DNA of 36,038 nt from Frankia tisae (GTDB lineage Bacteria > Actinomycetota > Actinomycetes > Frankiales > Frankiaceae), in assembly GCF_025403405.1 (NCBI RefSeq), contig NZ_JANEZT010000017.1:1-36038 (forward strand), read 5' to 3'. Made by a program: the position numbers and the translations under genes. Every line of letters starts with the position of its first letter. Position 1 is the first letter of the stretch. The notes below the pieces were generated by a model, which was given only the letters and a program-made list of their open reading frames with translations, was not told the DNA's origin and did no database searches. This document shows, piece after piece, positions 16,484 to 23,724 of this stretch.

Positions 16484-17844
16484 TCCAGGCGATCGTCTAC
16501 CTCGCGATCGTCGTGGTGCTGATCGCCGCCAACGCGCTGTTCGTGGCGGCGGAGTTCGCCCTCGTCGCAATCGAGCCGCACCAGGCGGAGCGCGCCGCCC
16601 GCGCCGGTGACCGGCGCTCCCAGGCCGTCCTGCGGGCCGTGCGTTCGCTGTCGTTCCAGCTCTCCGGCGCGCAGCTCGGCATCACGGTGACCTCACTGGC
16701 CGTCGGCTACCTCGCCGAGCCGGCGCTGGCCACCCTCATCCACCCGGGATTGCAGGCCGTCGGTCTGCCGGACGCGCCAAGCTCGGCGCTCGCGCTCATC
16801 GGTGCCCTGTTCGTCGCGACCGTGAGCCAGATGGTCTTCGGCGAGCTGGTGCCGAAGAACTGGGCAATCAGCGAGCCGCTGCGGGTGGGTCGAGCCGTCT
16901 CCTGGCCCCAGGTCTGGTTCTCCCGGATGTGCGGTCCGCTCATCCGGCTGCTGAACGGGGTCGCCAACGCGATCCTGCGCGCGCTGGGGGTCGAGCCCCA
17001 GGACGAGATGCACGCCGGCCGGTCCCCCGCGGAGCTCGGCTCGATCGTGCGCTCCTCCGCCCGCCAGGGCACCCTGCCGACCTCGACGGCCGCACTGCTA
17101 CGGCGGTCGCTGCGCTTCGGTGACCGCCATGCCGCCGACGTGATGACCCCGCGGGTGCAGACCGTCTGGGCCGACGCCGACATGCACGTCGCCGATCTGC
17201 TCGGGGTGGCGCAGGAATCCGGGCACTCGCGCTTCCCCGTACGGGGACGACCCGACGGCGACCGGGCCGGGGACGTGGACGGGGTGGTCGGGGTGGTGCA
17301 CGTCAAGGACGTCTTCCGGATCCCGGCCGCACGCCGCGCCACAGTGGGCGTGCGCGAGATCATGGTCCCGCCGCTGCTCGTGCCCGCCACGTTGGGCTGC
17401 GACGCGCTGCTCTCCCGGCTGCGCCGGCACGGGCTGCAGCTGGCCGCCGTCATCGACGAGTACGGCGGAACCGCCGGCATCGTCACCCTGGAGGACCTCG
17501 TCGAGGAGCTGGTCGGCGAGGTGTCGGACGAGCACGATCTGCCGAGCACTCCGGGGGTGGTGCCCGACGGGCCGCACTCCTGGCTCGTGTCCGGGCTGCT
17601 GCGACCCGACGAGGCGGCCGACGCCACCGGCGTGCGGCTGCCCGACGGGCCCTACGAGACGGTCGCCGGGCTGGTTCTCGCCCGCCTCGGCCATCTCGGT
17701 GCGGTCGGGGAGCAGGTCGAGGCCGATGGCATCATCCTGACGGTGGTGGCCGTCGATCGGCATCGCATCGATCGGGTGCGGCTGACCGCCCCACCCCTGC
17801 GGGCCTCCCAGGCACGGCAGTCCCGGGCGGAGAGCGGATCTTGA
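16480..17844 (+). CDS. CNNM/HlyC-family membrane transporter with CBS and CorC domains
   Basis: 454 residues. The DUF21/CNNM membrane domain covers about 1-185, with hydrophobic segments VIQAIVYLAIVVVLIAANAL, the LGITVTSLAVGYLAEPAL segment and ALALIGALFVATVSQMVFGE before the conserved VPKN. Two CBS repeats follow (about 205-340, including MTPRV and IDEYGGTAGIVTLEDLVEEL), then a C-terminal CorC_HlyC domain (about 360-440, SGLLRPDEAADATG...). Such proteins are proposed Mg2+/Co2+ or Na+-coupled metal exporters in the cytoplasmic membrane; many are misnamed hemolysins. The GTG at 16480 is chosen because the first membrane helix starts there; translation may be coupled to the short upstream frame. 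It overlaps the next CNNM gene by four bases. Confidence 0.93.
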   Translation: MIQAIVYLAIVVVLIAANALFVAAEFALVAIEPHQAERAARAGDRRSQAVLRAVRSLSFQLSGAQLGITVTSLAVGYLAEPALATLIHPGLQAVGLPDAPSSALALIGALFVATVSQMVFGELVPKNWAISEPLRVGRAVSWPQVWFSRMCGPLIRLLNGVANAILRALGVEPQDEMHAGRSPAELGSIVRSSARQGTLPTSTAALLRRSLRFGDRHAADVMTPRVQTVWADADMHVADLLGVAQESGHSRFPVRGRPDGDRAGDVDGVVGVVHVKDVFRIPAARRATVGVREIMVPPLLVPATLGCDALLSRLRRHGLQLAAVIDEYGGTAGIVTLEDLVEELVGEVSDEHDLPSTPGVVPDGPHSWLVSGLLRPDEAADATGVRLPDGPYETVAGLVLARLGHLGAVGEQVEADGIILTVVAVDRHRIDRVRLTAPPLRASQARQSRAESGS

Positions 17845-18932
17845 CCCTGCTTGCACTGGTCGCCGGGCTCGCGCTGATCGCCGGCAATGCGTTCTTCGTC
17901 GGTGCCGAGTTCGCCTTCGTCTCCGCGCGCCGCGACCGGCTGGAACCCATGGTCGAGGCCGGCGACAAGCGGGCCCGCTCGGTCATCGGCACGCTGGAGC
18001 ACCTCTCACCGCTGCTCGCCGCGACCCAGCTCGGCGTCACCCTGTGCTCACTGGCCCTCGGCGCCGTCGCCGAGCCGGCGGTCGCGCATCTACTGACGGA
18101 CCTGCTCCACGCGCTCGCCGTCCCCGAGGCGGCGCAGCACGCGATCGCCTTCGCTGTCGCGCTGACCATCGTGTCCGCGCTGCACATCGTGCTCGGCGAG
18201 ATCGTGCCGAAGAACCTGTCGATCGCCGGGCCGGAACGGGCCCTGGTCTGGCTCGGGCCCCCGCTGATCGCCTTCGCCCGGGCGACCTCGCCGTTCGTGC
18301 TCCTGCTGAACACCTTCGCCAACCGGGTGCTGCGACTGCTGCGGGTCGAGCCCCGCGACGAGCTCGCTTCCGCGTACACCCCACAGGAGCTGGCCGCCAT
18401 CATCGCCGAGTCCAAGCAGGAGGGGCTGCTCGAACAGGCCGAACACGAGCGGCTCACCAGCGCCCTCGAGCTCTCCGACCGCGACGCGGGCGCGGTGATG
18501 ATCCCGCTCGCGCAGGCCGTGACGATCGCCTGGACCACCACCGCCCGCGGGCTGGAGGACGTCGTCGCCCGCACCGGCTACTCCCGGTTCCCGGTACGGG
18601 CACCCGACGCCGCGACCACGCCGAGGTCCGACGCCGGCTCCGGCCGGGGCGCCGCCGACGGCGTGGAGATCGCGGGATTCCTGCACGCCAAGGACGTCCT
18701 GGGGATCGCGCCCGAGGACCTCGATACCCCGCTGGCCCCACTGCGGCTGCACCGGATGGTGGAGCTGGCCACGAACCTGCCCCTGGACCAAGTGCTGCGC
18801 CGCATGCAGCGCGCCGGCGGCCATCTGGGCCGGGTCGTCGACGCCGCGGGGACGACCGTCGGCGTCATCGCCATGGAGGACGTGGTCGAGCAGTTCGTCG
18901 GCGAGGTGACCGACGCCAGCCACCGCGACTGA
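17841..18932 (+). CDS. Second CNNM-family protein lacking the CorC domain
   Basis: 363 residues. Same plan as its upstream neighbour: DUF21 domain (about 1-180) with LLALVAGLALIAGNAFFVGA, LGVTLCSLALGAVAEPAV and GEIVPKNLSI, then two CBS repeats ending AMEDVVEQFVGEV, but the C-terminal CorC_HlyC domain is absent. The TTG start overlaps the preceding TGA (TTGA), so the two subunits are translated together and may form a heteromeric transporter. Paired long and short CNNM genes are common in Actinobacteria. Ion specificity is not readable. Confidence 0.93.
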   Translation: MTLLALVAGLALIAGNAFFVGAEFAFVSARRDRLEPMVEAGDKRARSVIGTLEHLSPLLAATQLGVTLCSLALGAVAEPAVAHLLTDLLHALAVPEAAQHAIAFAVALTIVSALHIVLGEIVPKNLSIAGPERALVWLGPPLIAFARATSPFVLLLNTFANRVLRLLRVEPRDELASAYTPQELAAIIAESKQEGLLEQAEHERLTSALELSDRDAGAVMIPLAQAVTIAWTTTARGLEDVVARTGYSRFPVRAPDAATTPRSDAGSGRGAADGVEIAGFLHAKDVLGIAPEDLDTPLAPLRLHRMVELATNLPLDQVLRRMQRAGGHLGRVVDAAGTTVGVIAMEDVVEQFVGEVTDASHRD

Positions 18933-18976
18933 TCGCGGGCCGGTCCACCCCCGGCGCAGCCCCGCAGGCAGCGGTC

Positions 18977-19384
18977 TCAGTCGGAGCCGGGTGCCGCCGA
19001 CTGCACCACCTCGAACGACCACAGCGTGGCCCCGCTCGCCGCGGGAGCGCCGGCCCCACCGTGGCCCCCAGGATGCCCAGGACCGCTATGACCAGGACCG
19101 CTGTGACCAGCACCGTCGGCCGGTGCGTTCGCCGCGGCCTCGGCGGCCGCGCGGCGGTGGCCCTCCTCGAACGCCTGCGAGGACTGCCACTTCTGGAAGT
19201 CCTCCTCGCTGCGCCAGCGGGTGTAGACGAGGTAGGTGTCCGTTCCTTCGATCGGGCGCAGCAGCTCGAACCACTCGAACCCGTCGGCCTGCTCGACCAT
19301 CCCGGCCCGACCGGCGAACCGCTGTTCCAGGGCGGCCCGCATCTCGGCGGGCACGGTCAGCGCATTGATCTTGACGACGCTCAT
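18977..19384 (-). CDS. MhuD/IsdG-like heme-degrading monooxygenase with His-rich insertion
   Basis: 135-residue antibiotic-biosynthesis-monooxygenase-fold protein. MSVVKINALTVPAEMRAALEQRF and LWSFEVV closely resemble M. tuberculosis MhuD. Asn7, Arg26 and Trp66 fall at the MhuD positions; the heme-ligand His is at 76 (75 in MhuD). Such dimers bind heme and cleave it oxidatively to release iron. Between the heme helix and the last strand there is an extra Gly/His-rich loop, about residues 90-115 (GHSGPGHSGPGHPGGHGG), absent from MhuD. ATG at 19384 is fixed by the family N-terminus. Upstream lies a triple 19-bp repeat shared with a divergent gene of unknown role. Iron regulation is expected but no DtxR box is evident. 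Confidence 0.85.
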   Translation of the reverse strand: MSVVKINALTVPAEMRAALEQRFAGRAGMVEQADGFEWFELLRPIEGTDTYLVYTRWRSEEDFQKWQSSQAFEEGHRRAAAEAAANAPADGAGHSGPGHSGPGHPGGHGGAGAPAASGATLWSFEVVQSAAPGSD

Positions 19385-19396
19385 GTGTTCACCGTA

Positions 19397-19453
19397 ATGC
19401 GAAAGGTTCCCCGGCAGTGCGAAGGTTCCCCGGCAGTGCGAAGGTCCCCCGGC
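19397..19453. repeat. Three tandem 19-bp repeats in a divergent promoter
   Basis: Units at 19397-19415, 19416-19434 and 19435-19453. Consensus AGTGCGAAGGTTCCCCGGC; unit 1 differs by ATGCGAAAGG at its start and unit 3 by one T to C. They fill the gap between the MhuD-like ATG (19384) and the leaderless -10 box (19462) of the divergent gene. They lie where a regulator could act on both. Confidence 0.88.
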
Positions 19454-19461
19454 GGCGCCAC

Positions 19462-19467
19462 TAGAGT
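19462..19467 (+). promoter_or_regulatory. Likely leaderless-promoter -10 box
   Basis: TAGAGT (TANNNT) ends eight bases before the GTG at 19476, the spacing typical of leaderless transcripts in actinomycetes. No Shine-Dalgarno is present. The -35 zone falls in the third 19-bp repeat. Confidence 0.55.
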
Positions 19468-19475
19468 GCCCCGAC

Positions 19476-20132
19476 GTGACAGGTCTTCCCCGCGTCGCCG
19501 TCCTCGGCATGGACACGGCCACCGCCGCCGCGACGATCTCCCTCGTCGACGGGGGGCTCGCGGTCACCGCCTACTCCCCCGGCCACGTGCCGTTGCCCGC
19601 CCATGCCCGCCTCGCCGCCTACGGCTGCGCCGACCGGGTTGTCGCGGTGTCGACCGGCACCCTGCGGCTGGCGGCCGGCTCGGCGACGGCGCCGCCCTTC
19701 GAGGTCCACGGCGTCCGGGCCGACTCCCAGACCTCGATGGCATCCCCTGGCCCGGCCGCCGCGGGGGCCGAGGCCGGGGATCTGCTCGGCGTGTTCGACG
19801 CGGTGGTGCTGGGCGACGGCACCGATGGGCTGGGGCCCGGCGGGCCGGGCTCGCCCCGCTTCGGCGGCGTGTTCGACCTGGCGGCCTCCTGGGTCTTCCA
19901 CGTCGGCGGCTCCCCGGAGCTGGCCGGCGCGCAGGGCCGGTGGATCGGTGACTACCTGCGTGGCCGCTACGCCCCGCCCGACCTCGCGGCGATGAGCGCC
20001 CGCCCGGCGCTGCTCGGCCGGTCGATGCGCGGCGGGGTCCGCGCCGAGCTCGCCGAGCTGGACCACGAGCTGCGCGCCGGGCACGCCCGCGCCGCCAGAA
20101 CCGGCTATCGGCTGCCCACCCCGGCGCTGTGA
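19476..20132 (+). CDS. Unrecognised actinobacterial protein
   Basis: 218 residues; codon use is typical of coding sequence here, but I do not recognise the family. It starts TGLPRVAVLGMDTATAAATI, a beta strand and Ser/Thr/Ala-rich turn reminiscent of a nucleotide- or sugar-kinase opening, then SLVDGGLAVTAYSPGHVPLP. A Gly/Pro-rich low-complexity stretch lies at about 88-130, and the C-terminal third is helical and Arg-rich. No membrane segment or signal peptide is seen. The GTG start is supported by a leaderless promoter. It is divergent from the MhuD-like gene across the 19-bp repeats, so a shared regulon is possible. Its last seven codons including the stop are duplicated just downstream. 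Confidence 0.75.
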   Translation: MTGLPRVAVLGMDTATAAATISLVDGGLAVTAYSPGHVPLPAHARLAAYGCADRVVAVSTGTLRLAAGSATAPPFEVHGVRADSQTSMASPGPAAAGAEAGDLLGVFDAVVLGDGTDGLGPGGPGSPRFGGVFDLAASWVFHVGGSPELAGAQGRWIGDYLRGRYAPPDLAAMSARPALLGRSMRGGVRAELAELDHELRAGHARAARTGYRLPTPAL

Positions 20133-20153
20133 CTGCCCACCCCGGCGCTGTGA
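20112..20153. repeat. Exact 21-bp tandem duplication including a stop codon
   Basis: Units 20112-20132 and 20133-20153, each encoding LPTPAL and TGA. The second copy lies after the true stop, so the gene has a back-up stop in frame. Each copy also carries a left arm of the terminator that follows. Confidence 0.92.
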
Positions 20154-20166
20154 TGCCGGGGTGGGC
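20135..20166. terminator. Terminator hairpin with duplicated left arm
   Basis: GCCCACCCCGGC (20135-20146) pairs perfectly with GCCGGGGTGGGC (20155-20166), eight-base loop. The same left arm occurs at 20114-20125 inside the coding end. It lies between convergent genes and can serve both. Confidence 0.8.
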
Positions 20167-20189
20167 GACGCCCCGACCCGAGCGCCGGA

Positions 20190-21398
20190 TCAGCCGCCGG
20201 TGGCGGGGCGGGCCAGCCGGGCCAGGCGGCCCGCGGCGGCCTGCAGGGTGGAGAGCTTCTTGGGGAAGCCGAACCTGATGATGTGGCGCCCGTCGGCGGG
20301 ATCGGCGAAGAACGACGAGCCGGGCACGGTCGCCACCCCGATGTCGGTGACCAGCCGCCGGGCCAGGGCCACATCGTCCCCGTCAGGGTCGATCGCACTG
20401 GTGTCGCACATCACGTAGTAGGCGCCATCCGGCTCCCGGAACGTGAACCCGGTGTCGGCCAGCGCGGCGCACAGCAGATCGCGGCGGGCGCGGTACTGCT
20501 CGGCCAGCCCGTCGTAGTAGGCGGGCGGCAGGCTCATCGCCGCGACACCGCCGGCCTGCAACGGCGCCGCCGCACCGACGGTCAGGAAGTCGTGGACCTT
20601 GCGGATCGCCGAGGTGTAGGCGGGCGGCGCGATCGTCCAGCCGACCCGCCAGCCCGTGACCGCGTAGGTCTTCGACAGGGCGTTGATGGTGACGGTCCGA
20701 TCCTCGAGACCGGGGATCGTCGCCGGCGGGATGTGGCCGCCGGGTCCGAGGTAGTGGATGTGCTCGTAGATCTCGTCGGTGAACACCAGCGCGTCGTGGC
20801 GCTGGCAGAGCTCGGCGACCAGTTCCAGCTCGTCGCGGCGCAGCACCTTGCCGGTCGGGTTGTGCGGGGTGTTCAGGACGATGGCGCGGGTGCGGTCGCT
20901 GAAGGCCGCGCGTAGCTCCGCCGGGTCGATCGACCAGTCGGGGGCGTGCAGGCGGACCAGCCGCGGGCGGGCGCCGGACAGGATCGTGTCGGGGCCGTAG
21001 TTCTCGTAGAACGGCTCGAACATGATCACTTCGTCGCCCGGGTCGACCAGGGCCAGCATGGTGGCGATCATTGCCTCGGTCGAGCCGCAGGTCACGCAGA
21101 TCTCGGTGTCCGGGTCGACCGACCAGCCCGGGTAGGTCCGCCCCACCTTCGCGGCGACCGCGGCGCGGAACTCCGCCGCCCCCCAGGTGATCGCGTACTG
21201 GTTCACGTCCGCGTCGATGGCGGCCTTGGCCGCCTCCTTCAGTTCGGGCGGGCAGGCGAAGTCGGGGAATCCCTGGGCCAGGTTCACCGCGTCATGCGCG
21301 AGGGCGAGCCGGGTCATGTCCCGGATGACGGACTCGGTGAAGGTCATCGCCTTCGCGGAGATCCGCGGCTGGGCGGGGGCGGTGGTCTGCTCGGACAC
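20190..21398 (-). CDS. Class I/II PLP-dependent aminotransferase
   Basis: 402 residues, normal for fold-type I aminotransferases. NLAQGFPDFACP, NQYAITWGAAEFRAAVA, CGSTEAMIATMLALVDPGDEV, LNTPHNPTGKV (substrate loop), FTDEIYEHI (PLP-binding Asp and Tyr), SKTYAVTGWRVGW (Schiff-base Lys) and the C-terminal IIRFGF (Arg for the alpha-carboxylate) are all present. The set is closest to the kynurenine/methionine/N-succinyldiaminopimelate (DapC-like) subgroup; substrate cannot be fixed from sequence. GTG at 21398 gives the expected N-terminus VSEQTTAPAQPRISAKAMTF; the frame remains open upstream without homologous sequence. A nuclease gene precedes it on the same strand. Confidence 0.94.
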   Translation of the reverse strand: MSEQTTAPAQPRISAKAMTFTESVIRDMTRLALAHDAVNLAQGFPDFACPPELKEAAKAAIDADVNQYAITWGAAEFRAAVAAKVGRTYPGWSVDPDTEICVTCGSTEAMIATMLALVDPGDEVIMFEPFYENYGPDTILSGARPRLVRLHAPDWSIDPAELRAAFSDRTRAIVLNTPHNPTGKVLRRDELELVAELCQRHDALVFTDEIYEHIHYLGPGGHIPPATIPGLEDRTVTINALSKTYAVTGWRVGWTIAPPAYTSAIRKVHDFLTVGAAAPLQAGGVAAMSLPPAYYDGLAEQYRARRDLLCAALADTGFTFREPDGAYYVMCDTSAIDPDGDDVALARRLVTDIGVATVPGSSFFADPADGRHIIRFGFPKKLSTLQAAAGRLARLARPATGG

Positions 21399-21486
21399 CG
21401 CCCCATGGTGACATCCGGCGGACGGCCGGGTCGCCTGGGTGGCCGGTGCCGCGCCGCTCGGCCCGGGGGCCCGGACCGCGCAGCGC

Positions 21487-22338
21487 TCACGGTGCCACGG
21501 GACCGGGGTCCTCACCGAGCGCGTCCCAGGGCTGGCGCACGGGGCCGGCGGCCTGGCCCTGCGGGCACAGCCGGCGGAAGTCGCACCACGAGCACAGCGA
21601 GCCGGGACGCGGCGGGAAGGCCCGATCGGGGTCGCCGCCGGCGCGCAGGGCCTCGGTCGCTGCGACGGCGTCGGCCGCGACGGACTCGGCGCGCCGGACG
21701 TGGCGGGCGATGCTGTCCTCGGTGTGCTCGGCGACGGCGATCGTGCCGGTGGGCACGTGGTGCAGCTCGACCCGCCGGCAGGGCTGGCGCAGCATCCGGC
21801 CCGCGGCCAGCGCGTACAGGGCGAGCGCCGGCGAGGTGCGGGCGTCGTCGTCGGTGACGGGCCGCCGACCGGTCTTGTAATCGACGACGACGAGTTCGCC
21901 GTCGCGGTCGTCGAGGCGGTCCACCCGGCCGGAGAAGGCCAACGCCTCGGTGCGGGTGGCGACCGACCGTTCGACCCCGCGCGGTTCGGCCGCCGGGTCC
22001 AGGCCGGCCACGTAGCCGCGGACCATCTGCACGCCCCGCTCCCGCCAGCGCTGCGACTGCTCGGGGTCACGGAAGCCCTCGTCGACCCAACCCAGGCGCA
22101 GCAGCTCGGCGGCGCGCAGCGGGGTGCGCCGCTGATGCGACTCCTCCCACCACCGGCGTAGCGCGTTGTGCACGCTGACGCCGACAGAGGTGTGCGCCCA
22201 CGGCGGGCCCTTCGGCGGGCGCGGCCGGTCCAGATAGATCATCCGGTAGCGGCGGGGGCAGTCCTCGAACGCGGCCAGCCGCGACGGCGTACAGGCGAAC
22301 AGCTTGCGGGGCATGCCGGCGAGCTCCATCTGTGCCAT
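21487..22338 (-). CDS. Stand-alone RecB-family Fe-S exonuclease (Cas4/AddB-like)
   Basis: 283 residues. PD-(D/E)XK nuclease signatures: TSVGVSVHNALRRWW (His), GRVDRLDDRDGELVVVDYKTG (Asp...Asp-x-Lys) and a helix PALALYALAA in place of QxxxY. Cys27 (FEDCPRRYR) with Cys249, Cys252 and Cys258 (CSWCDFRRLC) give the four-cysteine iron-sulfur clasp. It has no helicase part. The family (Rv2119-like, from memory) is widespread in Actinobacteria and probably trims DNA ends in recombination or repair, but its role is untested as far as I know. The ATG at 22338 is the best start. There is no CRISPR array nearby, so a Cas4 role is unlikely. Confidence 0.92.
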   Translation of the reverse strand: MAQMELAGMPRKLFACTPSRLAAFEDCPRRYRMIYLDRPRPPKGPPWAHTSVGVSVHNALRRWWEESHQRRTPLRAAELLRLGWVDEGFRDPEQSQRWRERGVQMVRGYVAGLDPAAEPRGVERSVATRTEALAFSGRVDRLDDRDGELVVVDYKTGRRPVTDDDARTSPALALYALAAGRMLRQPCRRVELHHVPTGTIAVAEHTEDSIARHVRRAESVAADAVAATEALRAGGDPDRAFPPRPGSLCSWCDFRRLCPQGQAAGPVRQPWDALGEDPGPVAP

Positions 22339-22684
22339 CAGATCATCGTCCCACCGGCGGCGCTGCACCCGTGGCCTCGGCCACCCTGGCAAGGCGGGCG
22401 AGGGCCGCCCGCGACGCCTCGACGCGGGAGGATCTGGGGCGAGGGGGGTGACTGCGGCGCCACGTAGGTTCCTGGACGGATCCCCGCCGGGCTGGCATGC
22501 TTGCTGTATGGAGTGCAGCCGAACCTCGCACCACGGCGCGCTGCTGCCTCCGTTTTATGGGGACCGGGCACGGTCCCCGCTCCACCGCTGACCTCACGCG
22601 GTACGAGCGTCAGACCCAGGCCCGGTCCGCACCCGGGTTCTCTTGGCCTGGGCTGCGCCGGGCCTCCGATCGAAAGGCCCCTTC
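22339..22684 (+). promoter_or_regulatory. Structured leader of the chorismate mutase gene
   Basis: 346 bp without a firm gene. A 27-codon frame, 22508-22591, has adjacent rare Phe-Tyr codons TTT TAT (22553-22558), immediately followed by a perfect hairpin GGGGACCG-GGCA-CGGTCCCC (22559-22578). Further on, CCCAGGCC (22615-22622) can pair with GGCCTGGG (22645-22652), and GGGCCT (22660-22665) with AGGCCC (22675-22680). The last stem covers the ribosome site GAAAGG (22672-22677). AGGCCC at 22618-22623 can instead pair with 22660-22665, so alternative folds exist. A Phe/Tyr attenuator is a tempting reading; GC-rich DNA makes chance pairing easy. Confidence 0.4.
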
Positions 22685-23041
22685 GTGGACAACCTCGTCG
22701 ACCGTCACGACGCCGCGATCCCCGCTCCCACGGCGCCGGGCGCCACGCTCACCGGTGCGACGCGCGCGCCGATCGCGGGCGAGTCACTGACAATCAGCAA
22801 CATCGCGCAGGGTCGCCAGCACATCGACGACATCGACGCCCACCTGCGCGAGCTGCTCGCCACCCGCCGCGACCTGTCCCAGCAGATCCAGGCGCTGCGC
22901 TCGGCCGAGGGCGGCCCCCGGATCGAGCACGCCCGGGAAAACGAGATCATCGCCGTCTGGGCGGACGAGCTGGGTCCCCGCGGCGTCGAGATCGCGATGG
23001 CGGTGCTGACGCTCTGCCGCGGCGCGGCGTCCAAGCCCTAG
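22685..23041 (+). CDS. AroQ-type chorismate mutase
   Basis: 118 residues. After a poorly conserved 35-residue start comes the AroQ-delta-like helical domain: ISNIAQGRQHIDDIDAHLRELLATRRDLSQQIQALR with active-site Arg residues, then EHARENEIIAVWADEL and RGVEIAMAVLTLCRG. It converts chorismate to prephenate for Phe and Tyr. Actinobacterial enzymes of this short class (Rv0948c type) are weak alone and become active with the DAHP synthase partner, whose gene is not here. GTG at 22685 has GAAAGG seven bases upstream, lying in a possible hairpin. It is convergent with the DUF1003 gene. Confidence 0.9.
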   Translation: MDNLVDRHDAAIPAPTAPGATLTGATRAPIAGESLTISNIAQGRQHIDDIDAHLRELLATRRDLSQQIQALRSAEGGPRIEHARENEIIAVWADELGPRGVEIAMAVLTLCRGAASKP

Positions 23042-23103
23042 GGCGCGGGTTGGGCACGGGAATGCGCCGACAGGTGACCTGACCTGCGGCCAGAAGGTCG
23101 CAT

Positions 23104-23724
23104 TCATCCCTCGGTGCCCTGGTCGGAGTCGCGCCCCCGCTTCTCGGCGGGGGCCTGCTCGGCGGCAACAGCCCGGTCTCGGCGGGCGGGGCGTTCGCCC
23201 TCGCGGCGCCGGCGCCGGTCGCGCCGTTCCTGGTCAGGGTCGCGGTCGGCCGTGTCCAGCTCGGCGAGCAGGGCGCGCAGCTCGGAGCGCAGGAAGTCGC
23301 GGGTGGCCAGCTCGCCGATGGTGATGCGTACCGCGGCCAGCTCCCGGGCCAGGTACTCGGTGTCGTCGCGGGTGCGGACCGACTGCTCCCGGTCCTGGGC
23401 GAGGTTCGCCCGGTCCCGGTCGTCCTGCCGGTTCTGCGCCAGCAGGATGAGCGGCGCCGCGTAGGCGGCCTGCAGCGACAGCACCAGCGTCAGGAAGATG
23501 AACGGGAACTCGTCGAACCGCCCGGAGCTGGGGACGAAGATGTTGTATGCGACCCAGAGCACGATGACGATGCTCTGGGCGACGAGGTAGCGCGCCGTTC
23601 CGATGAACCGGGCCACCCGCTCGGCGATCCGGCCGAACGCGTCCGACTCGTAGGCGGGCCGCAGCGACGCGCGCCGCGACAGCCGCGGCTGGTCCAGGCG
23701 CGAGCCGCGCCGGCGGCGTCTCAC
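23104..23724 (-). CDS. DUF1003 membrane protein
   Basis: 206 residues. An Arg-rich N-terminus is followed by two membrane helices, about 48-66 (YLVAQSIVIVLWVAYNIFV) and 75-95 (FIFLTLVLSLQAAYAAPLILL), then AQNRQDDRDRANLAQDREQS, the DUF1003 signature, and a long charged coiled tail rich in Arg/Asp/Glu. Function unknown. The GTG start overlaps the stop of the PRC/MgtE_N/CBS gene by four bases, so the products are made together; the same pair (Rv1232c-Rv1231c, from memory) occurs in mycobacteria, which suggests a joint membrane-associated role. Confidence 0.93.
   Translation of the reverse strand: MRRRRRGSRLDQPRLSRRASLRPAYESDAFGRIAERVARFIGTARYLVAQSIVIVLWVAYNIFVPSSGRFDEFPFIFLTLVLSLQAAYAAPLILLAQNRQDDRDRANLAQDREQSVRTRDDTEYLARELAAVRITIGELATRDFLRSELRALLAELDTADRDPDQERRDRRRRREGERPARRDRAVAAEQAPAEKRGRDSDQGTEG

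Noticed and set aside
19385-19396. Single GTTCACC near the MhuD-like start as a PHO box
   Set aside because: PHO boxes are direct repeats; only one copy is present.
18044-19951. 635-codon plus-strand frame
   Set aside because: Out-of-frame shadow over the second CNNM gene and antisense over the MhuD-like gene; Arg/Gly-rich with no domain.
21487-22338. Cas4 of a CRISPR system
   Set aside because: No CRISPR array or cas genes; the protein fits the stand-alone RecB-like family.
22343-22597. 84-codon minus-strand frame in the chorismate mutase leader
   Set aside because: Arg/Pro/Ala-rich shadow without ribosome site or homology.
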